Made by a program: the position numbers and the translations under genes
The notes under the pieces: model-generated
Database searches by the model: none
Told to the model about the DNA's origin: nothing
What the model saw: only the letters and a program-made list of their open reading frames with translations
In this document: positions 1 through 9,787 of the stretch, piece by piece
How positions within the stretch are numbered: the stretch's first letter is position 1
Layout of the letters: each line of letters begins with the position of its first letter
From: Bradyrhizobium sp. PSBB068
GTDB taxonomy: Bacteria; Pseudomonadota; Alphaproteobacteria; Rhizobiales; Xanthobacteraceae
Direction: 5' to 3'
DNA length: 64,000 nucleotides
NCBI GenBank assembly: GCA_016839165.1
Contig: CP069300.1
Span: forward strand, 2,108,001 to 2,172,000

Positions 1-662
1 GTCGTTGTGATCTGCGACAGCGGCCGCGCCACCGAGCGGGCGATGATCAGCACGCCGAGCACCACCACGACCATGGCCGCCGCGCCGAGCCCGGTCAGCA
101 GCAGTGCCAGCTCGCGGTTGGTGTCGGTCTGCCGTGCCAGCCTCTTGCTGCGCTCGGCATAGACTTTTGAGAGCGCCTCGAGGTCCTTGTTCAGCGCGCT
201 GCGTACGTCGCGGTTGGCGTCGTTGTCGCCCCATTCGCGTCCGGCTGCGCCGCCGATCTCGATGCCGCGACGAACCAGCTCCTTGCGGAAATCGATGAAC
301 TGCTCGATGCGCTTCTTGAAGACCGCGAACTCGGTGGCGTCGTCAGCCTGCACCAGGGTTTCCCAGTTCTTGACCACGCCGATGATGCGTTCGTTGAACG
401 CCAGCAGTCCGTCGCTGTATTTCTTCACCGCCGCCGGATCGGTCGACATGTAGATGCCGCGGGATTCCATCACCACGGCATAGACCAGCGAATTGACCCG
501 CTCGACATTGAGCGCGGCACGGCTCGCGAGGTCGACGGCGGCGGTCAACTCGGCATTGCGCCGCGCGTTGTAGTCGGACAGGAAAGTGATGGCCGCAGTC
601 AGCGCCGCAATCAGCGCAAACGTCGAGTACAGCCTGGCAGCAAGCGAGAATCGGGATGCCAT
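1..662 (-). CDS. Methyl-accepting chemotaxis protein-like receptor, N-terminal part (runs off the left edge)
   Basis: Reading the minus strand from ATG at 662 gives an open frame of about 220 codons to the window edge. It begins with a membrane segment (residues ~10-25), continues with a charged, helical periplasmic region that includes the stretch VKNWETLVQADDATEF, has a second membrane segment (near residues 185-205) and then RSVARPLSQI, typical of the start of a HAMP domain. This is the sensory half of a chemoreceptor; the signalling domain would lie beyond position 1. An in-frame ATG at 677 is an alternative start, and neither has a clear ribosome binding site. A sensor kinase with the same N-terminal architecture cannot be excluded. 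Confidence 0.7.
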   Translation of the reverse strand, partial: MASRFSLAARLYSTFALIAALTAAITFLSDYNARRNAELTAAVDLASRAALNVERVNSLVYAVVMESRGIYMSTDPAAVKKYSDGLLAFNERIIGVVKNWETLVQADDATEFAVFKKRIEQFIDFRKELVRRGIEIGGAAGREWGDNDANRDVRSALNKDLEALSKVYAERSKRLARQTDTNRELALLLTGLGAAAMVVVVLGVLIIARSVARPLSQITT

Positions 663-1006
663 TGGAGGCCGGGACATGGAGATGGAGGATGTGATGGGGG
701 CGGGCACTGAGGGCACTCCAGGGGCCGGGGCGTACCTTCGGCCGATTAAAGCTTATGCAAAATCTTCATGGACAATCTCTTAACGCGCGGGCTTTGCGCG
801 ATTGCAGTCGTTAAAATCCCTAAATGATCCCAATGTCTTATGCAGCCTCTTGAACCTGCCGGGTTCCCGCGACTGGCGGTTGTGTTGAATGACGCGCCGC
901 CATCATCGTCATTCATCAACATCCAAGGTGCATCGGGCGAAGCCGATGGCACGACTTTCGCAAAGAGGTGCTAGGTTACGCCGCCCCAGCCCTACGCGAA
1001 TTTCCC
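663..1006. other. Intergenic region between the chemoreceptor and eutB
   Basis: About 340 bases separate the divergent chemoreceptor and eutB genes, so both promoters should lie here. I see no cobalamin riboswitch, no sigma-54 site and no EcfG-type promoter. Short open frames on both strands lack codon bias or recognisable protein sequence and are not called. Confidence 0.5.
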
Positions 1007-2389
1007 ATGCACTATCGTCACACCATCGACGCCACCAGCTACGCATTCGACGATCTGCGCATCCTGCTTGCCAGGGCCTCGCCGCCGCGCTCGGGCGACC
1101 GGCTGGCCGGCATCGCAGCCGACAGTGCCGCGGAGATGATCGCAGCGCGGCTTGCGCTCGCCGACGTCCCGCTCAAGCAATTCCTCGATGAGCCTGTCAT
1201 CCCCTACGAGGACGACGAGGTCACCCGCCTGATCCTCGACAGCCACGACGTCGCCGCCTTTTTGCCGGTGTCGTCGCTTACCGTCGGCGGCTTCCGCGAC
1301 TGGCTGCTGTCGGATGCCGCGACCGGTGAAGCGATCAGCAGGATTTCACGCGGCGTCACCCCGGAAATGGTTGCGGCGGTATCGAAGCTGATGCGCAACC
1401 AGGACCTGATCCTGGTCGCCAAGAAATGCGAGGTCACGACCCGCTTCCGCAACACGGTCGGCTTGCGCGGGCGAATGAGCACACGGCTGCAGCCCAACCA
1501 TCCCTTCGACGATGCCAAGGGCATCACCGCCTCGATCCTCGACGGACTGCTGCTCGGATCCGGCGATGCCTGCATCGGCATCAATCCGGCGAGCGACGAT
1601 CCGAATGTCATCGGCACCCTGCTGCGGTTGCTGGACGACGTTATCACCCGGCTCGGGATTCCGACGCAGGGATGCGTGCTGACCCATGTCACGACCACGC
1701 TCGGACTGATCGGGCAGGGGCTGCCGGTCGATCTCGTGTTCCAGTCGATCGCAGGGACCGAGGCGGCCAATCGCAGCTTCGGCGTCGACCTCTCGCTGCT
1801 GCGCGAGGCACGGGAAGCCGGGCTGTCGCTCCGGCGCGGCACGGTCGGCGACAATGTGATGTATTTCGAGACCGGGCAGGGCTCGGCCCTGTCGGCCAAC
1901 GCCCATCACCAGGTCGATCAGCAGACCTGCGAGGCGCGGGCCTATGCGGTGGCGCGCGCGTTCGATCCGCTGCTCGTCAACAGCGTGGTCGGTTTCATCG
2001 GCCCCGAATACCTCTACGACGGCAAGGAAATCATCCGCGCCGGCCTCGAGGATCATTTCTGCGGCAAGCTGCTCGGCCTGCCGCTCGGAATCGACGTTTG
2101 CTATACCAACCATGCCGAGGCCGATCAGGATGACATGGACAATCTCCTGACGCTGCTCGCCGCCGCAGGTGTGAACTTCATCATGGGCGTGCCGGGCGCG
2201 GATGACGTCATGCTGAACTATCAGTCGACATCGTTTCACGATGCGCTTTATGTCCGTGACCTGTTCGGCCTGAAGCGGGCGCCCGAATTCGACGATTGGC
2301 TCGCGCGCGCCGGCCTTGCCGGGCAGGACTTCCGCCTCGTTGCCGATGCGGGGCGGCTGCCTGACCTCGCCGCCAGGCTCCTGACCTGA
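1007..2389 (+). CDS. eutB: Ethanolamine ammonia-lyase large subunit
   Basis: EutB is the catalytic TIM-barrel subunit of adenosylcobalamin-dependent ethanolamine ammonia-lyase, which converts ethanolamine to acetaldehyde and ammonia. The 460-residue product keeps family blocks throughout: PVIPYEDDEVTRLI, ARLQPNHPFDD, PTQGCVLTHVTTT, FETGQGSALSA, VGFIGPEYLYDGKEIIRAGL and YTNHAEADQ. I chose ATG 1007 because MHYRHTID aligns with the usual EutB N-terminus; an upstream in-frame GTG at 968 would add 13 unlikely residues. The small subunit lies 1.7 kb downstream, beyond hpnP. No microcompartment or eutA genes are nearby, which fits the simple two-gene eut systems of alphaproteobacteria. Confidence 0.95.
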   Translation: MHYRHTIDATSYAFDDLRILLARASPPRSGDRLAGIAADSAAEMIAARLALADVPLKQFLDEPVIPYEDDEVTRLILDSHDVAAFLPVSSLTVGGFRDWLLSDAATGEAISRISRGVTPEMVAAVSKLMRNQDLILVAKKCEVTTRFRNTVGLRGRMSTRLQPNHPFDDAKGITASILDGLLLGSGDACIGINPASDDPNVIGTLLRLLDDVITRLGIPTQGCVLTHVTTTLGLIGQGLPVDLVFQSIAGTEAANRSFGVDLSLLREAREAGLSLRRGTVGDNVMYFETGQGSALSANAHHQVDQQTCEARAYAVARAFDPLLVNSVVGFIGPEYLYDGKEIIRAGLEDHFCGKLLGLPLGIDVCYTNHAEADQDDMDNLLTLLAAAGVNFIMGVPGADDVMLNYQSTSFHDALYVRDLFGLKRAPEFDDWLARAGLAGQDFRLVADAGRLPDLAARLLT

Positions 2390-2517
2390 CGGGATAGCAA
2401 AATTCTGCAGAGCAACTATCTCGCCGTTGTGACGTTGGTAAGTGCCACAATGTTGAAGAATTTCTGGCCCAGCGTTCCACGCCATGGTTAGATTTGCGGA
2501 CGCTTCGGGGTCGATTG

Positions 2518-4104
2518 ATGAGAGCTGAGGGCATAGAGACAGCACGGCGTATCCTCTGCGTCTTTCCGCGCTATACGTCGTCGTTCGGGACCTTCGAGCA
2601 CGCCTACCCCCTGACCGACGGCGTCAAGGCGTTCATGCCGCCGCAGGGCCTGCTGCTGATTGCTGCATACCTCCCAGAGAACTGGCAGGTCCGTTTCGTC
2701 GACGAGAACCTGCGCCCGGCCACGGCGGAGGATTTCGAGTGGGCGGACGCGGTGTTCGTCAGCGGTATGCACATCCAGCGCCAGCAGATGAACGACATCT
2801 GCCGCCGCGCGCATGACCATGATCTCGTGGTCGCGATCGGCGGGCCGTCCGTCAGCGCGTGCCCGGACTATTATCCCTCATTCGACTACCTTCATGTCGG
2901 CGAACTCGGCGATGCGACCAATGAGCTGATCAGGCGCCTGGCGGATGACACCAGCCGTCCCGACCAGCAGGTGGTGCTGAAGACCATCGACCGCCTGCCG
3001 ATGACGGATTTCCCGCTGCCGGCCTATGAGCTCGCCGAAACCAAGAAGTACTTTCTCGGCAGCATCCAGTTCTCATCGGGCTGCCCCTATCAGTGCGAGT
3101 TCTGTGACATCCCCGGGCTCTATGGCCGCAATCCGCGGCTGAAGTCGCCGCAGCAGATCATCGCGGAGCTCGACAAGCTGCGCGCATGCGGTGCGACCGA
3201 CACCGTGTATTTCGTCGACGACAATTTCATCGGCAACCGCAAGGCCGCGAGCGAGCTGCTGCCGCATCTGATCGAATGGCAGAAGCGGACCGGCTATGTC
3301 ACGCGCCTCGCCTGCGAGGCGACGCTCAACATCGCCAAGCGGCCCGAGATACTGGAGAAGATGCGCGAGGCCTTCTTCGTGACGATCTTCGTCGGCATCG
3401 AGACGCCGGATCCCGATGCGCTGAAGGCCATGCACAAGGATCAGAACATGATGGTTCCGATCCTGGAAGGCGTACGAACCATCAATTCCTTCGGCATGGA
3501 GGTCGTCTCCGGCATCATCATGGGGCTCGATACCGACAAGCCCCAGACCGGTGATGCGCTGATCTCCTTCGTCGAGGAGTCCCGGATTCCGCTGCTCACG
3601 ATCAATCTGCTGCAGGCGTTGCCGAAGACGCCGTTGTGGGACCGGCTGGAAAAGGCGGGGCGGCTGGTCCATGACGACGGCCGCGACTCCAATGTCGAGT
3701 TCCTGCTGCCCTACGAGGACGTGGTCAGTTCCTGGCGCAAATGCATGGAAATCGCCTACGAGCCGAAGAAGCTGTTCGAGCGCTATCTGCATCAATGCAA
3801 CTACACCTATGCCAACCGCATCAAGGTGCCGGTCAGTCCGGAGATGAAGAGCTGGGCCAACATCCGGCGCGGCCTGATCATGCTGCGCAACATCTTCTGG
3901 AAGGTCGGCGTGCTCGGCGACTACAGGCGCGTGTTCTGGAAGTTTGCGCTCGGCCGGCTCAAACGCGGCGACATCGAGGGGTTGATCTCGGCGACGCTGG
4001 TTGCGCACCACCTGATCACATTTGCGCGCGCAGCCTCCAGCGGCCGGCAGAACGCCTCGAACTACTCGATCCGGCTGCGCGAGGCTTCAGTTCCGGCCGA
4101 ATGA
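2518..4104 (+). CDS. hpnP: Hopanoid C-2 methylase, B12-binding radical SAM protein
   Basis: HpnP methylates hopanoids at C-2 of the A ring, giving 2-methylhopanoids. The 528-residue product has an N-terminal cobalamin-binding-like region (about residues 1-150), a radical SAM CxxxCxxC cluster motif at C189/C193/C196 within [11 protein letters not shown], and a C-terminal DUF4070-like region containing [14 protein letters not shown]. The order and sequence match HpnP as I remember it rather than generic B12 radical SAM proteins. ATG 2518 is preferred; an in-frame TTG at 2494 would add eight residues. The stop lies 4 bases before eutC, so hpnP and eutC are probably cotranscribed. No convincing GGAAC-N16/17-CGTT promoter is visible in the 128 bases after eutB, although hpnP is EcfG-controlled in Rhodopseudomonas. 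Confidence 0.93.
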   Translation: MRAEGIETARRILCVFPRYTSSFGTFEHAYPLTDGVKAFMPPQGLLLIAAYLPENWQVRFVDENLRPATAEDFEWADAVFVSGMHIQRQQMNDICRRAHDHDLVVAIGGPSVSACPDYYPSFDYLHVGELGDATNELIRRLADDTSRPDQQVVLKTIDRLPMTDFPLPAYELAETKKYFLGSIQFSSGCPYQCEFCDIPGLYGRNPRLKSPQQIIAELDKLRACGATDTVYFVDDNFIGNRKAASELLPHLIEWQKRTGYVTRLACEATLNIAKRPEILEKMREAFFVTIFVGIETPDPDALKAMHKDQNMMVPILEGVRTINSFGMEVVSGIIMGLDTDKPQTGDALISFVEESRIPLLTINLLQALPKTPLWDRLEKAGRLVHDDGRDSNVEFLLPYEDVVSSWRKCMEIAYEPKKLFERYLHQCNYTYANRIKVPVSPEMKSWANIRRGLIMLRNIFWKVGVLGDYRRVFWKFALGRLKRGDIEGLISATLVAHHLITFARAASSGRQNASNYSIRLREASVPAE

Positions 4105-4108
4105 CAGC

Positions 4109-4903
4109 ATGACGACACCGCCGGCGCCATCGACCGCTTCGCTACCCGATTTGCGTGACCTCACGCCGGCACGCGTCGGTCTCGGTCGGTCCGGGGCCAG
4201 CCTGCCGACCAATGCGCTGCTCTCCTTCACGCTCGACCACGCCCGCGCGCGCGACGCCGTTCACGCGACGTTCGAGGTCAGCGGCATCGCTGCCGGTCTT
4301 GCCGGCCTCGGCATCACACCGCACGAGGTGTCGAGCCAGGCGCACGAGCGGCGCGACTATCTGCGCCGGCCGGATCGCGGGCGCATGCTGGATTCCGCAT
4401 CGCGGCGGTCGCTGGAAAGCTGCGGCATCACCGCGTGCTCCTGCGCCATCGTGATCGGAGACGGTCTGTCGCCGACGGCGGTCAATGTGCACGCCGTCGA
4501 ATTGATCCGGCATCTGCTGCCGCGGCTTGCGGCCGACAAGATCGATGCCGGCGCAGTGATCGTGGCATCCGGCGCGCGCGTTGCGCTCGGTGACGAGATC
4601 GGCGCCATCCTCGGCGCGCGCATGCTGGTGATGCTGATCGGCGAACGGCCCGGCCTTTCCGCGCCCGACAGTCTTGGCGCCTATCTCACCTTTGCACCGC
4701 GGATCGGCCTCACCGATGCCGATCGCAACTGCATCTCCAACATCCACCGTGCTGGCCTGAGCTATGCGGAAGCCGCTCTCAGGATCGCGTGGCTTGTGCG
4801 TGAAGGGCTGGCGCGCCAGATCACAGGGGTCGCGTTGAAGGACGAAAGCGGCGGTGGATCATCACAGAATGCGCTCCCAGGGTGTGGCAAATCAGATACT
4901 TAA
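4109..4903 (+). CDS. eutC: Ethanolamine ammonia-lyase small subunit
   Basis: EutC completes the cobalamin-binding site of ethanolamine ammonia-lyase. The 264-residue product shows the family blocks [62 protein letters not shown] and [16 protein letters not shown] 4109 is 4 bases beyond the hpnP stop, which favours translation coupled to hpnP. The C-terminal tail after VALKDES is low in complexity and specific to this gene. A small hairpin with a short T tract follows at 4912-4934 and may end the transcript. Confidence 0.94.
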   Translation: MTTPPAPSTASLPDLRDLTPARVGLGRSGASLPTNALLSFTLDHARARDAVHATFEVSGIAAGLAGLGITPHEVSSQAHERRDYLRRPDRGRMLDSASRRSLESCGITACSCAIVIGDGLSPTAVNVHAVELIRHLLPRLAADKIDAGAVIVASGARVALGDEIGAILGARMLVMLIGERPGLSAPDSLGAYLTFAPRIGLTDADRNCISNIHRAGLSYAEAALRIAWLVREGLARQITGVALKDESGGGSSQNALPGCGKSDT

Positions 4904-4911
4904 TGGTGGGG

Positions 4912-4934
4912 ATCAGCGGTTCCCCGCTGATTTG
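4912..4934 (+). terminator. Possible intrinsic terminator after eutC
   Basis: An 8-bp perfect stem, ATCAGCGG/CCGCTGAT with a TTCC loop, is followed by only three T residues. It lies 8 bases after the eutC stop, a sensible place for a terminator, but the T tract is weak. Confidence 0.5.
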
Positions 4935-5100
4935 GCTCGACCCTCGCGCTTGCGAGCAAGAGGGCAGACAGGTAAAACCGGCGCCGGTCAATATTCACGT
5001 GTTTTCAAGGACTAGCGCCGAAAAGCCGCGCTCACCCGCCTCATTCGCGCCCCTAGACCCAAGCTAGACAGATTGAGCCGTTTTCAGAACTGGACAGGGC

Positions 5101-7485
5101 ATGCTCGAAAAGAACTCCGAAAGTCAGGTCCACGTCGAGAAGGTCGAAGAGCCGCGGTCGGGCCCCAGCATCGCGTTCGGGATCGAGCGTCTCGGCCTGA
5201 TCCCGATGCGGGCGCCGATCCTGTCTTGCATCGTGCTCGTTCTGTTGCTGGTCGGCGCCGTATTCGGCGTGCATCGGATCAAGATCGACGATTCGCTGTC
5301 GCAATTGTTCCGCTCCGAATCCAAGGACTACAAGCAGTATGAGGCCGTGACCAAGCGCTTCCCGGCGACCGAGTTCGACGTCCTCGTCGTGGTCGAAGGC
5401 AAGACGCTGCTCGAGCGCGACAATCTCGGCAAGCTCCGTGACATGGTCACTGACCTGCAGCTCGTCGAGGGCGTGCGCGGCCTGGTGTCGCTGTTCTCCG
5501 CGCGCCAGGCGCCGGAGCCCGGCAAGCTGCCGGCGGCGCTGTTCCCGAACGAGCTCCCCGAGGGCGCGGCCTACGACAAGTTCGTCGAGACCGTCAAAAG
5601 CAACGAGATTATCCGCGGCAAGCTATTGTCGGAGGACGGCACGCTCGCGCTGGTCGTGCTGTCGCTCGAGCCGGAGGTGGTCGGCAGCAACAAGCTCGGC
5701 AAGGTGGTCGGCGACATCAGGAAGATCATGGCCGACGATCTCGGCGGCAGCGGGCTCAATGCCCAGCTGTCCGGCGTGCCGGTCATGCAGCTCGAGATCC
5801 GCAACGCGGTCGAGCGCGACGGCCTGACCTACAACATTCTCGGCATCCTCGCCGGCTGCGTCATCGCCATCATCTTCTTCCGCAAGATCTCCTTCATGGT
5901 GGCGGCGGCGTTCCCGCCGATGATCGCGATCCTGCTCGCGTTGGGCGGCCTCGGATGGGCCAATTTCAATCTCAACATGTTCCTCAATGTGATGACGCCG
6001 CTCATCATGGTGATCAGCTTCTCCGACTCGATGCAGCTGACATTCGCCGCGCGCGACCGGCTGATCGCCGGGCAGGACAAGTTCACCGCGTTCAAGAACG
6101 CGGTGCTGGTGGTCGGCCCGGCCTGCGTGCTGACGCACGGCACGGCCGGCATTTCCTTCATCGCGCTGCAGTTCTCGGACTCCGACCTGATCCGCAAATT
6201 CGGCGAGGCCGGGCTTGCGGCGACCATCATCGCGCTGGTCGCGGTGCTCTCGCTGGTGCCGGTGTTCGGCATCCTGCTGGTGCGCAACGAGAAGGTCTTT
6301 GCGGTCAAGTTCCAGAGCGCGGACGCCGGCGTGCAGGCGCTGCGCAATTTCTGCTACTGGATTGCCGTGCGCATGGTCGGTCGTCCCGGGCTGTTCAGCC
6401 TGCTCGCGCTGATCGTCGTCGGCGGCCTCGGCATCATCTATGCCAACCTCGAGCCGCGCTACCGGCTCGCCGACCAGGTGCCGGACAAGCGGCAGGCAGT
6501 GGAGGCGTCGAGCCGGCTCGACGCCAAGCTGACCGGCGCCAATCCGGTCGATGTGCTGATCGAATTCCCCAAGGGTCAGTCGCTCTATTCGCCGGAGACG
6601 CTGAAGACGATCGCCGATGTCCACGCGATGGTCGAGGACTCTGCCGGCGTCGGCAATGTCTGGTCGCTGGAAACCCTGCGGCGCTGGCTCGCCGAAAAGG
6701 CCGGCAGCAACGATGTCGCGACGCTGAAGGAATATGTCGGCGTGATCCCCGAGCATCTCGTGCGCCGCTTCATCTCGAAGGATCAGGATGCGGTGGTGGT
6801 GTCGGGCCGGGTTCCGGATCTCGACTCGAGCCAATTGCTTCCGGTGGTGAACAAGCTCGATCATTCGCTGGACAAGGTGCGCGCCGAGCACCCCGGCTAC
6901 GAGATCGCCGTCACCGGCCTGTCGGTGATTGCCGCGCGCAACAGCGCCAACATGATCGAGAAGCTCAACCGCGGCCTGACCGTCGAGTTCGCGCTGGTCG
7001 CGATCTTCATCGGACTGGCGTTCCGCTCGGTCGTGGTGATGTTCTCCTGCATCCTGCCGGGCATCTTCCCCGTGGTGCTGTCAGGCACCGTGTTGTGGCT
7101 GCTCGGGGAGGGGCTGCAATTCGCAAGCGTGGTGGCACTGACCGTGTCGTTCGGCCTTGGGCTCAGCGCAACCATCCACTTCCTCAATCGTCTGCGGCTC
7201 GAGACCAAGCCCGGTGTCACGCCGGAGCTTGCGGTTGAGCGCGCCACCGTTCTGGTCGGTCCCGCGCTGATCCTGACGACGGTGGTGCTGGCCTGCGGCC
7301 TGGTCGTCACCGTGTTCTCCGATCTGCCGTCGCTGCGCCTGTTCGGCTGGCTCAGCGCATTCTCGATGGTCGCGGCCCTGGTCGCGGACCTCTTCATCCT
7401 GCGGCCGACCTCGATGTTCCTGATCAACCTGTCGCAAAAGCTCCGCGGCAGGGGCGGGCAGCCGGCGCCGATCGAAAAGGCCTGA
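5101..7485 (+). CDS. MMPL/RND family transporter, HpnN-like
   Basis: This 794-residue protein has the two-fold RND plan: a first membrane helix near residues 38-58, a large periplasmic loop, a cluster of helices at about 245-410, a second periplasmic loop and another helix cluster from about 630 to 780. Motifs such as VISFSDSMQLTFAARDRL and SFGLGLSATIHFLNRLRL fit the hopanoid/sterol-type MMPL exporters. Its position between eutC and the hopanoid genes suggests lipid transport, which is inference. The classical HpnN is encoded separately at 21836. The gene ends 15 bases before a strong intrinsic terminator, so it is probably its own unit or the last gene of the eut-hpnP unit. Confidence 0.85.
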   Translation: MLEKNSESQVHVEKVEEPRSGPSIAFGIERLGLIPMRAPILSCIVLVLLLVGAVFGVHRIKIDDSLSQLFRSESKDYKQYEAVTKRFPATEFDVLVVVEGKTLLERDNLGKLRDMVTDLQLVEGVRGLVSLFSARQAPEPGKLPAALFPNELPEGAAYDKFVETVKSNEIIRGKLLSEDGTLALVVLSLEPEVVGSNKLGKVVGDIRKIMADDLGGSGLNAQLSGVPVMQLEIRNAVERDGLTYNILGILAGCVIAIIFFRKISFMVAAAFPPMIAILLALGGLGWANFNLNMFLNVMTPLIMVISFSDSMQLTFAARDRLIAGQDKFTAFKNAVLVVGPACVLTHGTAGISFIALQFSDSDLIRKFGEAGLAATIIALVAVLSLVPVFGILLVRNEKVFAVKFQSADAGVQALRNFCYWIAVRMVGRPGLFSLLALIVVGGLGIIYANLEPRYRLADQVPDKRQAVEASSRLDAKLTGANPVDVLIEFPKGQSLYSPETLKTIADVHAMVEDSAGVGNVWSLETLRRWLAEKAGSNDVATLKEYVGVIPEHLVRRFISKDQDAVVVSGRVPDLDSSQLLPVVNKLDHSLDKVRAEHPGYEIAVTGLSVIAARNSANMIEKLNRGLTVEFALVAIFIGLAFRSVVVMFSCILPGIFPVVLSGTVLWLLGEGLQFASVVALTVSFGLGLSATIHFLNRLRLETKPGVTPELAVERATVLVGPALILTTVVLACGLVVTVFSDLPSLRLFGWLSAFSMVAALVADLFILRPTSMFLINLSQKLRGRGGQPAPIEKA

Positions 7486-7500
7486 TCGGTCGACAATTAG

Positions 7501-7539
7501 AAGGCCCGGTTCCGAGGTGTTCGGAACCGGGCCTTTTTT
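7501..7539 (+). terminator. Strong intrinsic terminator after the MMPL transporter gene
   Basis: A 15-bp perfect stem (7501-7515 with 7521-7535, loop GGTGT) is followed by a run of six T residues. The AA at its left end gives it partial bidirectional character, so it may also stop the convergent gene at 7567-8070. Confidence 0.93.
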
Positions 7540-7566
7540 GTTCGCCGGCGAAATCGATCGGAAGCG

Positions 7567-8070
7567 TCAGGTCTTCGTCATCGTGATCGTGACGCCGCGG
7601 ATCTCGCCCTTGGAGTCGATCTGCACCACCTGCTTGGAGCCGTTGGTCTGCAGGTTCAGGTTTGCGGCAAAGCCGGACGCCTCGACGAACACGTCGATCC
7701 GTCCGCCGCCCGCGGTGCCCTGCAAATTGCCGAAGATGTTGCGGCTTGCCTCGCTCCAGTTGCCGGAGATCCGGTCGCCCTGGCTGGTGACGTCGCTGGA
7801 GAGGTCGAACTTGTAGCTGTCGCTGGCGCAATGCAGCGATTGCTTCAGGTTCATGCCCGACGGCGCGACCTTGTAGTCAGCCTTGCAACGAATGCGTTCG
7901 GTCGTGCCGTTGGACAGCGCCACCGTGCCCGTTCCGGTCCACGAGCCGGCAAAACCGGCGAACGGACCGCTGGCCTGCGCATGGACTGCGGAGGCAGACA
8001 GCATCAGTGCGGCGCCGACGCCCACAGCTCCGAGGGCCTGAGCATAATGGCTGGAACCAAACAGTTTCAT
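7567..8070 (-). CDS. Small exported protein of unknown function
   Basis: The 167-residue product starts MKLFGSSHYAQALGAV and has a signal peptide with a likely cleavage after AVHAQA (about residue 29). The mature part contains GSWTGTGTVALSNGTTERIRC and a later region rich in Gly, Ser and Asn, and looks like an all-beta periplasmic domain. Two cysteines in the first half could form a disulphide. I recognise it as a type of conserved exported protein found in Bradyrhizobium, without an assigned function. The start at 8070 is chosen because it places the signal peptide at the N-terminus; the upstream extension lacks that logic. Confidence 0.75.
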   Translation of the reverse strand: MKLFGSSHYAQALGAVGVGAALMLSASAVHAQASGPFAGFAGSWTGTGTVALSNGTTERIRCKADYKVAPSGMNLKQSLHCASDSYKFDLSSDVTSQGDRISGNWSEASRNIFGNLQGTAGGGRIDVFVEASGFAANLNLQTNGSKQVVQIDSKGEIRGVTITMTKT

Positions 8071-8473
8071 TGTGAATTTCCCATCAAAATCAACGCCTCC
8101 CTTGCAAGAAAGCGTCTCGCCGCATCGAAGGTTTAGTGTCACCCAAGAATGTTAGGTTCAAACGACAAAGGCGACGCGCACGATGCCTGTCGTCTTCGAA
8201 CAGAATCAGAAACGATTGGCCTCATGACGGCATCTAGCTTTGCGTGCGTGCCATCTGCAATAGCCAAACGCGACAAAGTGATGGCGCGAATCGCTTTTGT
8301 GAATCAATAACTTAAGTGGGGGTTTACAGCGCCGTAAATTTAGCCGCATTTAGCAGTGCTTGTCGTCAATCCGTTGCCGCGTTACGTGGCGTCTGCAATC
8401 CCCAAAATCCGTCCCGGCCATGCCGAAACGCTTTCGGGAACAGATTTTCTGCTGTCGGAAATGAAGGAATACG
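8071..8473. other. Intergenic region between two divergent exported-protein genes
   Basis: About 400 bases hold the promoters of the divergent genes at 7567-8070 and 8474-8713. The base composition is visibly more AT-rich than the flanking genes around 8280-8350. I found no recognisable RNA, repeat or further gene. Confidence 0.4.
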
Positions 8474-8713
8474 ATGCGTAAATTTCTCTTGGCACTTGCC
8501 CTGTTGTCGATCCCGCTCGCGTCCAGCGCCGTCGCCCAGCAGCAGCAGGGACGCGGTACACCCGATGAGCAGAAGGCCTGCACGCGTGACGTGCAGCGTC
8601 ACTGCCGCTCCGTCATCGATCAGGGCGATTTCACCATTCTCGCCTGCCTGCAGCAGAATCGCAGCAAGATCAGCGCCGCCTGTGAGCAGGTGCTGAAGAG
8701 CCACGGCCAATAA
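8474..8713 (+). CDS. Small exported cysteine-rich repeat protein
   Basis: This 79-residue protein has a signal peptide (residues 1-22, ending SSAVAQ) followed by a short domain with four cysteines spaced in the pattern C-x8-C and C-x11-C, as in the Cys-rich repeat family related to GLG1. The segment DEQKACTRDVQRHCRSV is characteristic. It is expected to be periplasmic. It lies 195 bases upstream of hpnC on the same strand but is probably a separate unit. No function is known to me. Confidence 0.8.
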   Translation: MRKFLLALALLSIPLASSAVAQQQQGRGTPDEQKACTRDVQRHCRSVIDQGDFTILACLQQNRSKISAACEQVLKSHGQ

Positions 8714-8908
8714 GACCGAATTCAGGTCTCAAGGGACCGCCATCAATACCGAGGCTGGCAGCCATGCCGGCCGCGGTCACATATGCTGGCGGTCACAGAT
8801 AGCATTGGTTTTGGTGGCGTATTCCCCTATATGGGGCTCGCAAATCCCCCGCATGCGCTGACGGTTCGCGCCTGCGTCGTGCCATGACCAGTGTAGCCCA
8901 AATTTCCC

Positions 8909-9787
8909 ATGACCACCGCGAGCGACCTGCGATCCGGAAAGACCCACCGCGACGAGAATTTTCCGGTCGCGTCGTGGATCATTCATCCGCGGCACCGTGC
9001 CCTGATCCTGGCCTTCTATAATTTCGTCCGCACCGCCGACGATATCGCCGATCACGCCACGCTGCAGCCTGCGGAAAAGCTGCGCTATCTCGACCTCATG
9101 GAGGCCGAGCTGCTCGGCAATGGCGAGACCCAGAACGAGGCGGTCAATCTGCGCCGGGCCTTCGCCGAGCGCGGCATGCCGCCGCGGCATGCGCTTGACG
9201 TGCTGGTGGCGTTCCGCCTCGACGTCACCAAGCAGCGTTATGAAAACTGGGACGATGTGATCGACTATTGCCGTTATTCGGCGATGCCGGTCGGGCGCTT
9301 CATGCTCGACGTCCATGGCGAGGATACCTCGACTTGGGCCGCATCGGATGCGCTCTGCGCCGCCTTGCAGATCAACAATCATCTGCAGGATTGCGGCAAG
9401 GACTACCGCAACCTGAACCGCGTCTACCTGCCGCGCGATGCGCTCGCCGCCGCAGGCGCGACGGTGGAGATGCTCGGCGAGGCGAAGTCACAGCCGGCCC
9501 TGCTCAACTGTCTGCAGGCGCTCGCGGTGCGCACCGAGACGCTGCTTGTGCAAAGCAAATCACTTGCCGCCGAGGTGAAGGACTTCAGGCTCGGGCTCGA
9601 GATCTCCGTGATCCAGGCGTTCGCCGACAAGATCGTCAACATGCTGAAGGTGCGCGATCCGCTCAGCGAGCGGGTGCATTTGAGCAAGGTTGAGCTACTG
9701 CTGCAGAGCCTCGGCGGCGTCGCAGTCGAGACCGCGCAGCGCGCGACCGGACGGCGTGTGGTCTCCAGGACGGCGGCCGGCGCATGA
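8909..9787 (+). CDS. hpnC: Hydroxysqualene synthase HpnC
   Basis: HpnC converts presqualene diphosphate to hydroxysqualene in the three-step bacterial squalene route. The 292-residue squalene/phytoene synthase fold is shown by the first aspartate motif D44-D45-I-A-D48 and the second motif N157-x3-D161-x3-D165 in INNHLQDCGKDYRNLNRVYL. The N-terminal GKTHRDENFPVASW is typical of HpnC rather than HpnD. Its stop overlaps the hpnD start by 4 bases (ATGA), so the two are translationally coupled. Confidence 0.94.
   Translation: MTTASDLRSGKTHRDENFPVASWIIHPRHRALILAFYNFVRTADDIADHATLQPAEKLRYLDLMEAELLGNGETQNEAVNLRRAFAERGMPPRHALDVLVAFRLDVTKQRYENWDDVIDYCRYSAMPVGRFMLDVHGEDTSTWAASDALCAALQINNHLQDCGKDYRNLNRVYLPRDALAAAGATVEMLGEAKSQPALLNCLQALAVRTETLLVQSKSLAAEVKDFRLGLEISVIQAFADKIVNMLKVRDPLSERVHLSKVELLLQSLGGVAVETAQRATGRRVVSRTAAGA

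Noticed and set aside
746..952. Minus-strand frame of 68 codons upstream of eutB
   Set aside because: No start context and no protein-like composition; it lies across the expected promoter region.
663..1006. Cobalamin riboswitch upstream of eutB
   Set aside because: Both eut and hpnP products use B12, so I looked for it, but no B12 box or supporting helices can be recognised; GCGACTGG near 870 is only a fragmentary likeness.
2390..2517. EcfG or sigma-54 promoter upstream of hpnP
   Set aside because: No GGAAC-N16/17-CGTT on the plus strand; the GTGGCAC on the minus strand lacks the TTGC half of a sigma-54 site and faces the wrong way.
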